The translations under genes and the position numbers were made by a program. From Pedomonas mirosovicensis (GTDB lineage Bacteria > Pseudomonadota > Alphaproteobacteria > Sphingomonadales > Sphingomonadaceae): a DNA stretch of 64,000 nucleotides. Location of the stretch: the NCBI RefSeq assembly GCF_022569295.1, contig NZ_JAKFIA010000001.1:2648501-2712500 (forward strand), in the 5' to 3' direction. The notes under the pieces are model-generated. The model was not told where the DNA came from. It saw only the letters and a program-made list of their open reading frames with translations, and ran no database searches. This document shows, piece by piece, positions 10,175-19,193 of this stretch. Position 1 is the first letter of the stretch, and the number at the start of each line of letters is the position of its first letter.

Positions 10175-10915
10175 ATGCGTATCAAGAGTTTCGACGGCAC
10201 CAGCCTCTCGGTCAAGATCATCGGTGAAGGCCGCCCCGTCGTGCTGGTTCACGGTTTCCTGTCGTCGGGCAAGGTGAACTGGGAAGATTACGGCACTGCC
10301 ACGCTGCTGGCGGAGCGGGGCTTCCAGGTCATCCTGCCGGACCTGCGCGGCCATGGCGGCTCCGACGTGCCGACGGAGCCGTCCGCCTACCCGCCCGACG
10401 TGCTGGCGCGGGACCTCGCCACGCTCATTGAGCACCTCGGGCTGGCGGACTACGACCTCGTCGGCTACTCGCTCGGCTCCCGCACGGTGCTGCGGGCGGT
10501 TGTCGCCCATGGCCTTGTGCCCCGCCGCCTGGTTCTGGCCGGGATGGGCGCGGCGGGCATCGTGGATGCCGGCCCGCGCATCGACTGGTTTGTCGAGACC
10601 ATCCGCAACCGCGAGACCGCCAGGCCGCTGACGCCCGAAGGGCGCGTCGCCCGCTTCCTCAAGACCACCGGCACCAACCCGGACGCCGCCATTTACGTGC
10701 TGCAAAGCCACGTGAACACGCCCCCTGATGTGCTGGCGCGGCTCGACCTGCCGGTCCTCGTCGTGGCGGGTGAGAAGGACGACGATAACGGCTCCGCCGC
10801 CGAACTGGCGAAGCTGATCCCCGGCGCGCGCTATGCGGCGGTGCCGGGCGACCACATGAGCGCCATCACCGTGCCGGAGTTCCGCATGGCAATCGCGGAT
10901 TTCCTTAGCGAATAG
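10175..10915 (+). CDS. Alpha/beta-fold hydrolase
   Basis: 246 residues from the ATG at 10175 (MRIKSFDGTSLSVKI). The oxyanion motif is LVHGFLSSG, the nucleophile elbow is GYSLGS, the likely catalytic aspartate is in AGEKDDDN and the histidine in PGDHMSAI. A complete catalytic triad argues for an active esterase, lipase or similar hydrolase; the substrate cannot be read from sequence. An upstream ATG at 10055 gives a proline/arginine-rich extension unlike the family. It lies about 100 bp upstream of the Anbu gene in the same orientation. Confidence 0.88.
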   Translation: MRIKSFDGTSLSVKIIGEGRPVVLVHGFLSSGKVNWEDYGTATLLAERGFQVILPDLRGHGGSDVPTEPSAYPPDVLARDLATLIEHLGLADYDLVGYSLGSRTVLRAVVAHGLVPRRLVLAGMGAAGIVDAGPRIDWFVETIRNRETARPLTPEGRVARFLKTTGTNPDAAIYVLQSHVNTPPDVLARLDLPVLVVAGEKDDDNGSAAELAKLIPGARYAAVPGDHMSAITVPEFRMAIADFLSE

Positions 10916-11020
10916 AACGCATTGTCCGGCACCGGCCGGCAATTGGCGCATCCGGCTTCACCGTTTCCCACCCTCGGGCGTTATCCCTGTAACAGCGGTC
11001 CCCGGCGTAGGAGAGAGGAG

Positions 11021-12115
11021 ATGACCTATTGCGTAGGGCTATTCCTGCGGGAAGGGCTGGTGCTGGTGTCCGACACCCGCACCAGCGCGGGCGTGGACAA
11101 CATCGCCGTCTACAACAAGATGCATGTGTTCGAGCGGGCGGGCGAGCGGGTCATCGTCGCCATGACCTCGGGCAACCTGGCCGTCACCCAGCATGTGATG
11201 AGCCTGATCGAGGACGGTCTGGACGACCCGGAGACCGGCCGGACCGAGACCATCTACTCCGTCCCCTCCATCCTGCGCGCGGCCCAGCTGATGGGGGCGG
11301 CCATCCGCAAGGTGCATGACTACGACGGCGAGGCCCTGCGCGAGCAGCACGTGCACTTCGATATCTCGGTGATCCTGGGCGGCCAGGTGCAGGGCGGGCC
11401 GATGAAGCTGTTCCACATCTACTCGGCGGGCAATTTCATCCAGGCCACGGCTGACACGCCCTTCATGCAGATTGGCGAGACCAAGTACGGCAAGCCCGTT
11501 CTGGACCGTAACGCCACCTTCGAAACCTCACCGATGGACGGCGTCAAGCTGTGCCTCCTGTCGATGGACGCCACCATCCGCTCCAACCTGACTGTGGGGA
11601 TGCCCATCGACGTTCTGATCTACAAGCGGGACAGCCTTCAGGTGGGCTACCGCCAGCGGCTGCACGAGCATGACCCCTATTACACCATGCTGCGCCAGCG
11701 CTGGGGCGAGGCCCTGCGCGAGGTCTACCGCTCCATTCCCTCGCCGGACTGGCCGGCCCATGCGCCCAATGCCATGCGCCGCCGGTGGGACGATCCACCC
11801 CTGTCGCCGGAGGATATCGCCGCCATGCGCCGCCAGCCTCCCTCGCCGCTGAACCGGCGCGCCAGCGATGCGCCCAATGCGCCCGGCATCGAGCGGCGCG
11901 GCCAGCCCGTACCGGCAACGGAAGGCGACAGGATGCCGGAGCCATCGCTGGGCGCGGGCGCTGCCGGCGCAGCGGCTGAACCCTTCAGAACGGGAACGAC
12001 CGGGCCGGAGCCGGTCGGCGGCCTTGCCGCTGCCACGCCGGGTCGTCGCGCGTCGGACGCCCGGCCGGCACCGTCAACGCCCCCGGCGGAAAAGGGCATC
12101 CCCACGTCCGGCTGA
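11021..12115 (+). CDS. Anbu-type (ancestral beta-subunit) proteasome-like peptidase with a disordered C-terminal tail
   Basis: 364 residues. The protein begins MTYCVGLFL, so removal of Met exposes the catalytic Thr; with Thr as residue 1, Asp17 (VSDTRT) and Lys32 (YNKM) complete the Ntn-hydrolase site. AGVDNIAVYNKMHVFE and DISVILGGQ are hallmark Anbu segments. The start at 11021 is fixed by that Thr and by GAGAGGAG just upstream. The catalytic core is about 245 residues, the normal Anbu size; the remaining 119 residues are Pro/Ala/Arg-rich with three RRASDA-like repeats and look disordered. The usual Anbu partners (ATP-grasp, alpha-E, transglutaminase-like proteins) are not adjacent. Confidence 0.9.
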   Translation: MTYCVGLFLREGLVLVSDTRTSAGVDNIAVYNKMHVFERAGERVIVAMTSGNLAVTQHVMSLIEDGLDDPETGRTETIYSVPSILRAAQLMGAAIRKVHDYDGEALREQHVHFDISVILGGQVQGGPMKLFHIYSAGNFIQATADTPFMQIGETKYGKPVLDRNATFETSPMDGVKLCLLSMDATIRSNLTVGMPIDVLIYKRDSLQVGYRQRLHEHDPYYTMLRQRWGEALREVYRSIPSPDWPAHAPNAMRRRWDDPPLSPEDIAAMRRQPPSPLNRRASDAPNAPGIERRGQPVPATEGDRMPEPSLGAGAAGAAAEPFRTGTTGPEPVGGLAAATPGRRASDARPAPSTPPAEKGIPTSG

Positions 12116-12142
12116 CGGCCGGGCGCGGGAGGCGCTGCGCCC

Positions 12143-12613
12143 CTAGCGGGACTGGCCGGGCGTCCAGGGCCGCTGGCGGGTGGGCAGCACCTCGCCCCGC
12201 CGCGCGTATATGCCCATCTCGAAGCTGGCGGCGATGCGCCAGGCGCGCGTGATGAAATACTCCGCCACGTCCGGGGGGCAGACCTCCTGCGCCGTTTCCT
12301 CGAACAGCGCCAGCCAGCGGTCGAAGTGCTGGCTGTCCACCGGCAGCGGCAGGTGCGCGCCCATGGGGTTGCCCTCGTAGCGTCCCGTGCCCAGCGCGAC
12401 GGATGACCAGAAGGCGAACATCTTCTGGAGGTGAGGCTCCCAATCCTCGATGCGCTCCTCGAACACCGGGCCGATAAGGTCATCGGCCCGCACCTTATCG
12501 TAGAAGCCCCGCACCAGCCGTTCGATCAGCGCGTCGTCGATCTGGGCGCGCGCGCGCTGGTCCTCGGGGCTGAGCGCCTGAGGCGCAGGACGGGCGGGAA
12601 TGGAAAGGGACAT
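12143..12613 (-). CDS. Group III truncated haemoglobin
   Basis: 156 residues. The pattern IERLVRGFYDKVRADDLIGPVFEE (B helix to CD region), then a helix with MFAFWSSVALGTGRYEGNPMGAHLPLP and the likely proximal histidine in DSQHFDRWLALF is that of class III (trHb P) globins. These bind haem and oxygen or NO in the cytoplasm; their physiological role is poorly defined. It is convergent with the Anbu gene (27 bp apart) and divergent from the M2 peptidase. Confidence 0.88.
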   Translation of the reverse strand: MSLSIPARPAPQALSPEDQRARAQIDDALIERLVRGFYDKVRADDLIGPVFEERIEDWEPHLQKMFAFWSSVALGTGRYEGNPMGAHLPLPVDSQHFDRWLALFEETAQEVCPPDVAEYFITRAWRIAASFEMGIYARRGEVLPTRQRPWTPGQSR

Positions 12614-12829
12614 CGGAACGCTGCCTCCTGAGGCTCAAGGGCCTGGAAATCGCCTTCATCATGCCATGCCCGGCCCGGCCTGCCAACGCGACGCAGTGCC
12701 CCGCCGGTCCGGGCCGCCTCGAATACTACGATGAATTGAGCGGCTTGGCCGGTTGCGCCGTTGACGCTGACGGCGAAACAGAGTTTCCTGCACGCCATTA
12801 CCGAACAAGACAATCGGGGGAACGAACCC

Positions 12830-14659
12830 ATGCGTAGAACCGCAACCGCAATTGCCCTGGCGCTGAGCCTTCCGGCCCTGGCTGGCCAGGCCGTGGCGCA
12901 ACAGGCCCCGGCCCAGCAGGCTCCGGCGGCCAAGCCGACTGCGGCCGACGCCGCCGCCTTCGTGGCGCAGGCCGAGAAGACCTTCGGGGACCTCACCGAA
13001 TATGCGTCCCGCATCGCCTGGCTGAATGCGACCTACATCAACTACGATTCCGACTGGCTGGCCTCCAAGTCCGGCGCGGAGATGACCGAGCTGGGCGTGA
13101 AGTTCGCCAAGGAAGCCGCCCGCTTCAACAACCTGCAGCTGGACTACGACACCCGCCGCAAGCTCGAAATCCTGAAGCAGGGCCTCACCCTGGCTGCTCC
13201 CTCCAAGCCGGGCGCGGCGCAGGAGCTGAGCGAGATCGCCACCCGCCTCCAGTCCACCTACGGCAAGGGCCGCGGCACGCTGGACGGCAAGGAGATCTCC
13301 GGCTCGGACATCGAGGAGCAGATGGGGCTGGTCCGCGATCCGGCCAAGCTGAAGGAAATGTGGGTCAGCTGGCATAACAACGTCGGCCGCCCGATGCGGC
13401 AGGACTACGCCCGCCTGGTCGAGATCGCCAACGAGGGCGCGCGCGAGCTGGGCTATGCCGACACCGGCGCCATGTGGCGCAGCGGCTACGACATGAAGCC
13501 GGAAGAGTTCGAGAAGATGGTCGACGGCCTGTGGGCCGACGTGAAGCCGCTCTATGAGCAGCTGCACTGCTACGTCCGCGCCGAACTCAACGAGAAGTAC
13601 GGCGATCAGGTGCAGGCCAAGACCGGCCCGATCCGCGCCGACCTCCTTGGCAACATGTGGGCGCAGGAGTGGGGCAACATCTACGAAGTGGTGGCCCCGC
13701 CGAATGCGGACAAGGGCTATGACCTGACCGACCGCCTGGTCGCCAAGAACTACACGCCCGTCAAGATCATGCAGACCGCCGAGGGCTTCTTCACCTCGCT
13801 CGGCTTTGATCCGCTGCCCCAGACCTTCTGGGAGCGCTCGATGATCGTGAAGCCGCGCGACCGCGAGGTGGTGTGCCACGCCAGCGCCTGGAACGTGGAC
13901 AACAAGAACGACCTGCGCGTGAAGATGTGCACCAAGGTGAACGGCGACGATTTCGTCACCGCCCACCACGAGCTGGGCCACAACTTCTATCAGCGCGCCT
14001 ACAACCAGCAGCCGCTGCTCTACATGAACGGCGCGAACGACGGCTTCCACGAGGCCATCGGCGACTTCATCGCCCTCTCGGTAACGCCGGACTACCTGGT
14101 GAAGATCGGCCTCCTCGACAAGGAGCCGGACGCCAAGGGCGACGTCGGCCTCCTGATGGCCCAGGCGCTGGACAAGGTGGCCTTCCTGCCGTTCGGCCTC
14201 CTGGTCGACAAGTGGCGCTGGAAGGTGTTCTCGGGCGAGGTGACCCCGGCCAACTACAACGCGGCCTGGACCCAGCTGCGCGAGGAATACCAGGGCATCG
14301 TGCCGCCGGCTCCGCGCAGCGAGGAAGACTTTGATCCGGGCGCGAAGTTCCACGTGGCGGGCAACACGCCCTACATGCGCTACTTCCTCGCCCGCATCCT
14401 CCAGTTCCAGTTCCACGAGGCCGCGTGCAAGATGGCCGGCTGGAAGGGCCCGCTCCACCGCTGCTCCATCTACGGCAACAAGGAAGTGGGCGCGAAGCTC
14501 AACGAGATGCTGAAGATGGGCGCATCCAAGCCGTGGCCGGAGGCGCTGAAGGCCTTCACCGGCACCAGCCAGATGAGCGCCCGCTCCATGCAGAACTACT
14601 TCGCGCCGCTGATGGCGTACCTGAAGGAGCAGAACAAGGGCCGCCAGTGCGGCTGGTAA
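12830..14659 (+). CDS. Secreted M2-family (angiotensin-converting-enzyme-like) zinc dipeptidyl carboxypeptidase
   Basis: 609 residues. A signal peptide (about 1-23, cleavage after AVAQ) starts at the ATG at 12830. The active site is TAHHELGHNFYQ (HExxH) with the third zinc ligand 24 residues downstream in HEAIGDFIALS, the M2 gluzincin arrangement. Other ACE-family segments are visible (MWAQEWGNIYEVV, NTPYMRYFLARILQFQFHEAAC). It is full length for a single-domain bacterial ACE homologue. It probably trims oligopeptides in the periplasm. A strong terminator follows at 14723-14757. Confidence 0.94.
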   Translation: MRRTATAIALALSLPALAGQAVAQQAPAQQAPAAKPTAADAAAFVAQAEKTFGDLTEYASRIAWLNATYINYDSDWLASKSGAEMTELGVKFAKEAARFNNLQLDYDTRRKLEILKQGLTLAAPSKPGAAQELSEIATRLQSTYGKGRGTLDGKEISGSDIEEQMGLVRDPAKLKEMWVSWHNNVGRPMRQDYARLVEIANEGARELGYADTGAMWRSGYDMKPEEFEKMVDGLWADVKPLYEQLHCYVRAELNEKYGDQVQAKTGPIRADLLGNMWAQEWGNIYEVVAPPNADKGYDLTDRLVAKNYTPVKIMQTAEGFFTSLGFDPLPQTFWERSMIVKPRDREVVCHASAWNVDNKNDLRVKMCTKVNGDDFVTAHHELGHNFYQRAYNQQPLLYMNGANDGFHEAIGDFIALSVTPDYLVKIGLLDKEPDAKGDVGLLMAQALDKVAFLPFGLLVDKWRWKVFSGEVTPANYNAAWTQLREEYQGIVPPAPRSEEDFDPGAKFHVAGNTPYMRYFLARILQFQFHEAACKMAGWKGPLHRCSIYGNKEVGAKLNEMLKMGASKPWPEALKAFTGTSQMSARSMQNYFAPLMAYLKEQNKGRQCGW

Positions 14660-14722
14660 GCCGCACGAAACCGGCAGCTCTTTGCGGCTGGTAAGCCGTA
14701 CTTGCGGCACTGCCTGAAACAG

Positions 14723-14757
14723 CAAGGCCCGCCTCACCGGCGGGCCTTGTTTTTTCT
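14723..14757 (+). terminator. Rho-independent terminator after the M2 peptidase gene
   Basis: A perfect 11-bp stem (14723-14733 with 14739-14749, CAAGGCCCGCC and its complement) with a five-base loop is followed by TTTTTTCT. Confidence 0.88.
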
Positions 14758-14849
14758 GTCCGCTTGATTTCTCGCTCGCGCTCCCGGCGCGCATGCCGCC
14801 CCTGTTGAGCGCCTCGCAATCCCCTTATAAGGGAAGCGGGTTCCAACCG

Positions 14850-15662
14850 ATGCCGAGACAGCCCATCAGCCAATCCGGACCAGATACGGCCCAGTTCCAT
14901 CGCCCGGCCTTTCTCAACGGCCTGGAAGCGGTGACCGTGGCCTATCGCCGCCGTGACTTTCCGGTTCACAGCCACGATGAGTACGTCGTCGGCGTCGTTG
15001 TGGAGGGAGCGGAGGAACTGCTTGTCCGCGGCGAGCGCCACATCGTCGCGGCCGGGCACACGCTGCTCCTCCAGCCCGGCGAGGCCCATGCGAACGCCTG
15101 CGTCGGCGACGGCGTGCTGCGCTATCGGGTGCTTTACATTCCGGCGTCGTGCAACCCGGCGCTGGCGGACCGCCCCATGTCCTTTCCCGCGCCGGTCAGC
15201 AGGTCGGCAGCGCTGTATCGGGGAATTCTCGATGTGCATCGCTCGCTCCAGCGGGAAACCGGGCGGCTTGAGCAGGAAAGCCTGCTCGACCGGCTGATCG
15301 GGATCCTCCGCTTCGGCACAGAGGACGCGGCGAAGGGCGCGCTCCCCCGATGCAGCGGTCGCATCGGGCGCACGAAGGCGTTCATCGACCGGCACTTCGC
15401 GGAGGATTTCGGCCTTGACGACCTGGCGGCGATTGCCGGGCTCAGCCCCTATCATCTGCTGCGTACGTTCAAGGCGGAGGTGGGGTTGACACCCGTCGCC
15501 TACCGTCTGCTGCGGCGGGTTCTAAATGCGCGGGAACTTCTCCAGAGCACTATGCCGATCGCTGAAGTCGCAGTCGCATCGGGCTTCGCGGACCAGAGCC
15601 ACCTCACCCGCAGTTTCCAGCGGCTGATGGGCGTCTCGCCCGCCCGGTATCGGCAGCAATAA
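14850..15662 (+). CDS. AraC-family transcriptional regulator
   Basis: 270 residues from 14850; an in-frame ATG at 14793 would add 19. The N-terminal half is an AraC-type cupin sensor (about 25-110, with VHSHDEYVVGVVVEG and LLLQPGEAHANAC). The C-terminal half holds two helix-turn-helix motifs (DDLAAIAGLSPYHLLRTFKAEVG and IAEVAVASGFADQSHLTRSFQ) ending PARYRQQ, as in the AraC/XylS family. The ligand and target are unknown; AraC proteins of this type often act on a neighbouring transporter or enzyme gene, but none of that kind is adjacent. Confidence 0.9.
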   Translation: MPRQPISQSGPDTAQFHRPAFLNGLEAVTVAYRRRDFPVHSHDEYVVGVVVEGAEELLVRGERHIVAAGHTLLLQPGEAHANACVGDGVLRYRVLYIPASCNPALADRPMSFPAPVSRSAALYRGILDVHRSLQRETGRLEQESLLDRLIGILRFGTEDAAKGALPRCSGRIGRTKAFIDRHFAEDFGLDDLAAIAGLSPYHLLRTFKAEVGLTPVAYRLLRRVLNARELLQSTMPIAEVAVASGFADQSHLTRSFQRLMGVSPARYRQQ

Positions 15663-15731
15663 TGTTCAAGCCCATGCTTTCCGGAGGTGGTAGCGTCCTC
15701 CCTCTTGGCGGGAAGTAAGGGAAAGAGCGTC

Positions 15732-17015
15732 ATGAGGAAGATATTTGCCTTGGCGGCGGGCGTGCTGGCGTGCCTCGCCCATCCGGCGGTTGCCTGCGAG
15801 CCTGGGCTTTATGAGCCTGCGGACGGCTCCATCAAAGTGGCGGTTGCCCCTCTAGCCTCCGGCGAGGACCGGTACATGCTGACGGACGGGCGCAAGGGTA
15901 CGGTTGGCGCTCCGGATGCCCTCGTCCGCTGCGCCGCTGGCAGCCTGCTCTTGCAGGAGCCCGGCGGCAGGCAAGATCTTCTGTCGGAGGTGCCACTGAG
16001 AAGGACGGCCACCACCTTCAGCAGCCTGGGGACCAGACTGAGCGGCGTGCTGATGGAAGGCGTGAACAGCGGCGCGGCGCGCCCATTGGTGGTGATGGTG
16101 CATGGCTCCGAGCGGACCTCGCCTCGGGGGTCCGTCTACCCCCTGCTCTTCCTGGCCCATGGCCTCGATGTCTTTATCTACGACAAGCGCGGCACGGGCC
16201 TGTCCGAGGGGGAATACACCCAGAACTTCGAGTTGCTGGCCGAGGACGCCGCCGCCGCATTGAGGGAAGCGCAGCGCCTGTCGGCGGGCCGCCATGCCCG
16301 CATCGGCTTCTATGGCGGCAGTCAGGGTGGGTGGATCGCGCCGCTTGCCGCAACGCGTGCCCCGGCCGATTTCGTCGCCGTCGGCTTTGGTCTGGTCGCC
16401 AGCCCGATCGAGGAGGATCGCGATCAGGTTTTCACCGAACTGCGCGAACGCGGCTACGACGACCAGGTCATCTCCAAGGCGCGCGATGTCACGAACGCGA
16501 CCGCCGCCGTGATGCGGTCTCACTTCTCGAACGGTTTCGAGCAGCTTGCCGACGTGAAGCGGCGCTATGCGGACGAGTCCTGGTTCAACGAGATTCGGGG
16601 CGAGTTCACCGGTGAGCTTCTCCGGATGCCCGAGGCCGACCTGCGCCGGCTGGGACGCGCCCGCTTCGACAACGTGGAGCTGATTTGGGACTACGATTCC
16701 CGCCCGGCCATCCGCACCCTCAAGGTTCCGCTTCTGTGGGTCGCCGCCGAGGCCGACCGGGAGGCCCCGCCCGCGGCCACGCTATCCCGGCTCCAGGACC
16801 TGCATGCACAAGGCGCGGATATCACCGTCTACAGCTTCCCGGACACGGACCACGGCATGTGGGAGTTCGAGGAGGCCAGCGATGGCCAGCGCACCTACAC
16901 GCGCGTCACTGACGGCTATTTCCGGCTCATCGGCGACTGGATACGCGGGGAAGTGAACGGCCCCTACGGGCGCGGGCGCCTCCGCATCGGCAGCGACAGC
17001 GACAGCGGGCGTTGA
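15732..17015 (+). CDS. Exported alpha/beta hydrolase
   Basis: 427 residues. A signal peptide covers about 1-21 (cleavage after AVA, before CEPG). The hydrolase domain begins near residue 120: VVMVHGSERTSPRG, YDKRGTGLSEG, nucleophile elbow FYGGSQGG, acid region AAEADREAPP and histidine DTDHGMWEF. The first 100 mature residues form a separate beta-rich region. The start at 15732 gives a proper signal peptide, whereas the upstream ATG at 15687 does not. Likely a periplasmic esterase or peptidase-like hydrolase; the substrate is unknown. A terminator follows at 17042-17075. Confidence 0.85.
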   Translation: MRKIFALAAGVLACLAHPAVACEPGLYEPADGSIKVAVAPLASGEDRYMLTDGRKGTVGAPDALVRCAAGSLLLQEPGGRQDLLSEVPLRRTATTFSSLGTRLSGVLMEGVNSGAARPLVVMVHGSERTSPRGSVYPLLFLAHGLDVFIYDKRGTGLSEGEYTQNFELLAEDAAAALREAQRLSAGRHARIGFYGGSQGGWIAPLAATRAPADFVAVGFGLVASPIEEDRDQVFTELRERGYDDQVISKARDVTNATAAVMRSHFSNGFEQLADVKRRYADESWFNEIRGEFTGELLRMPEADLRRLGRARFDNVELIWDYDSRPAIRTLKVPLLWVAAEADREAPPAATLSRLQDLHAQGADITVYSFPDTDHGMWEFEEASDGQRTYTRVTDGYFRLIGDWIRGEVNGPYGRGRLRIGSDSDSGR

Positions 17016-17041
17016 GTTCCGCCCGATCCGGCACGCTATCC

Positions 17042-17075
17042 CAAGGCCCGCTTCCACCTGCGGGCCTTGCTTTTT
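17042..17075 (+). terminator. Rho-independent terminator after the exported hydrolase gene
   Basis: A 10-bp stem CAAGGCCCGC (17042-17051) with its complement (17060-17069) and an eight-base loop is followed by CTTTTT. Confidence 0.85.
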
Positions 17076-17167
17076 GGTGTCCCTAGAAGGCATGGCGGCC
17101 CATGTTGGCGCTCCGTCACGCCGTCCGCGCTTGAGCGAGCGGCCCGCCGCCAATATGCTAGAGGCAG

Positions 17168-17698
17168 ATGTTGACGCTAGTTCCCTTCACGACCGCCCAT
17201 TTCCCCCTTCTCTCCGCCTGGTTCGAGAGCCAGAGAGACGTGGTGCAATGGGGCGGCCCTGCCCTGACCCATCCGCTGACGGACGACCAGTTCGAGGCAA
17301 TGCTTGAGGAAGGCGCCGCCTCTCCCCCGGCGCGCCTGTGCTGGATGGTGGCTGACGACGCCGGTTTCATCGGCCATGCACAGCTCGTGTTCGATTGGCA
17401 GAACGGCAGCGCGCGGCTCTCACGGGTCGCAATCGCGCCCGATGCGCGGGGCCGTGGGCTTGCCGCCCCCATGCTGCGCCTCGTCATCGATCAGGCCTTC
17501 GCCTTTGCCGGTATCGAGCGGGTCAGCCTCTTCGTCTACGACTTCAATGTCCCCGCGATAAGAACCTACGAGCGGCTGGGCTTCAGGATGGAGGGCGTGC
17601 GCCTGTCTTCCGCGCGCGTGGGCGATGAATGCTGGAATACAGCCACCATGGGCCTGCCCCGCAGCGCATGGGCAGAAGCGGCGCGCAAGGCCGGGTAG
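17168..17698 (+). CDS. GNAT-family N-acetyltransferase (RimJ/RimL-like)
   Basis: 176 residues. The acetyl-CoA binding motif A is visible in LSRVAIAPDARGRGLAAPMLRLV (about 84-106), followed by the C-terminal motif VPAIRTYERLGFRMEGVRL. An N-terminal LTLVPFTTAHFPLLSAWF resembles RimJ/RimL-type acetyltransferases acting on protein N-termini or amines. The acceptor is unknown. A hairpin with a T-run closes the gene at 17710-17734. Confidence 0.85.
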   Translation: MLTLVPFTTAHFPLLSAWFESQRDVVQWGGPALTHPLTDDQFEAMLEEGAASPPARLCWMVADDAGFIGHAQLVFDWQNGSARLSRVAIAPDARGRGLAAPMLRLVIDQAFAFAGIERVSLFVYDFNVPAIRTYERLGFRMEGVRLSSARVGDECWNTATMGLPRSAWAEAARKAG

Positions 17699-17709
17699 CC
17701 TCCCGCTCC

Positions 17710-17734
17710 GGGGGCAGCGGAGACGCCCCCTTTT
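17710..17734 (+). terminator. Terminator after the GNAT gene
   Basis: GGGGGC (17710-17715) pairs with GCCCCC (17725-17730) and is followed by TTTT. Confidence 0.65.
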
Positions 17735-17988
17735 CCGTCCCCACCCCCTGATTAAGCTGAAATCCGGGGCTTTGCCGCCTGTTCGCAGTCAGCATTGGCT
17801 TGCGCGCGTGAACGCGGCCTATTAAATCTTGGTCAACCTCAGCTTCATGGCAGCTGACATTTTCAAGTGATGAGCATTGAATGTATCGGGATGGTTTCGC
17901 CAGCGACCAGCCATTAGCAACGGGCTTGCCCGACGCTGAGCAAGCTGGAGCGAACAGCCGCCAGAAAAGGCGGGGCCAAACGGGGCAC

Positions 17989-19128
17989 ATGAATGTTCTG
18001 GCCCTGGGCGGCAGCCATCAGTTTGCACACTTTCTCCCGGCGGCCTTTGAGCTACACCGGCGCGGCCGGACGAAGATCACCGTCTTCGTCAACGATGAAA
18101 CCGATAAACAGACCGCCATTGCTCTGGCCGAGCAGCTGGGCCTGCCATTGCCGGATATTGTCACGATGTCCCTGCCCGCGCCGCTGGCCCGCCACCTGCC
18201 ATGCGCCTTGCAGAAGCTGGCGCGATTGCTGCTCTGGGCCCGGCGCCTGTGCGATGCCGACAGCCTCCTGACGGCCGAGCGGACCAGTTCGCTGCTACGC
18301 CGGCTGCCGGGGCACTGCCCCCTTCTCATCCACATTCCCCACGGCGCAGGCGACAGGGCTGTGGGGTTCGAGAAGCGCTTCTCCCTCTTCGATCATGTCA
18401 TCGTGACCGGCGCGAAGGACCGCGATCGCCTGGTTGCCAGCGGCCTGGTGTCCAAGGATCGCTGCCATATCGGTGGCCCCATCAAAATCGCCTCGATGAT
18501 AAAGCTTAGGCAGGCTGCGGAGCCACTGTTTGCCAACGACCGTCCGGTCGTTCTCTACAATCCGCATTTCGATCCGACCCTTAGTTCCTTCAACGCCTCG
18601 GCACGGTCGCTGATCGAGGCGTTCAGGCATCAGGATCGCTACAACCTGATCGTCGCTCCCCATGTGCGTCTCGCCCGCCATTGGAGCCAGGCCGAGCGCG
18701 AGCGCTGGGAGTCCCTGTCGGTTCCCGGCCGGATTCTGGTGGACATGGGGTCCACGCGCTCGATCGACATGAGCTATACGCTGGCCGCCGATCTCTACAT
18801 CGGCGATGTCAGCAGCCAGGTTTACGAGTTTCTCATCAAGCCCCGCCCGTGCCTGTTCATCAACTCCCACGATGCTCGGTGGGAAGGCAGCGAGGACTAT
18901 GCGATGTGGCGGTGCGGCGAGGTTATCACCCCCAGGAGTGATATTCTGGCAGCGGTGGAGCGCAGCTTCGCAAGCCATGCCCAATACCGCCCGGTTCAGG
19001 AGGCGCGCGCCCGGTATGCGCTGGGCGAAATCGGCCCGAATGCGCCGGAGCCGATCGCTCATGTCGCAACCATTATCGAGCGCGTGCTGCTGCAAAGCGC
19101 CGACGCGCCAATAACAGCCGCATCCTGA
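17989..19128 (+). CDS. GT-B/CDP-glycerol glycerophosphotransferase-like protein
   Basis: 379 residues from ATG 17989; an in-frame ATG at 17881 would add 36 residues of unlike composition. The N-terminus MNVLALGGSHQFAHFLPAA suggests a Rossmann-type nucleotide fold, and the C-terminal half carries ADLYIGDVSSQVYEFLIKP followed by a hydrophobic strand and Asn, very close to the conserved donor-site motif of CDP-glycerol:poly(glycerophosphate) glycerophosphotransferases and related GT-B enzymes. LLIHIPHGAGDRAVGFEKRF resembles the acceptor-side histidine motif. The role is probably cell-surface polymer or lipid glycosylation; the exact donor is not deducible. No polysaccharide genes are nearby. Confidence 0.65.
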   Translation: MNVLALGGSHQFAHFLPAAFELHRRGRTKITVFVNDETDKQTAIALAEQLGLPLPDIVTMSLPAPLARHLPCALQKLARLLLWARRLCDADSLLTAERTSSLLRRLPGHCPLLIHIPHGAGDRAVGFEKRFSLFDHVIVTGAKDRDRLVASGLVSKDRCHIGGPIKIASMIKLRQAAEPLFANDRPVVLYNPHFDPTLSSFNASARSLIEAFRHQDRYNLIVAPHVRLARHWSQAERERWESLSVPGRILVDMGSTRSIDMSYTLAADLYIGDVSSQVYEFLIKPRPCLFINSHDARWEGSEDYAMWRCGEVITPRSDILAAVERSFASHAQYRPVQEARARYALGEIGPNAPEPIAHVATIIERVLLQSADAPITAAS

Positions 19129-19137
19129 AAGAGAAAA

Positions 19138-19167
19138 GGGGCGCAGCAGCCTCAGCCCCTGCGCCCC
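19138..19167. terminator. Bidirectional terminator hairpin
   Basis: GGGGCGCAG (19138-19146) pairs with CTGCGCCCC (19159-19167) between convergent genes; flanked by an A-rich run on the left, which serves as a T-run for minus-strand transcription. Confidence 0.65.
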
Positions 19168-19193
19168 CTTCCATGCAATTCAGCAGCTCGGCG

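Noticed and set aside
12659..14794. 711-codon minus-strand frame over the M2 peptidase
   Set aside because: Antisense shadow; the opposite strand has a signal peptide and zinc-site motifs.
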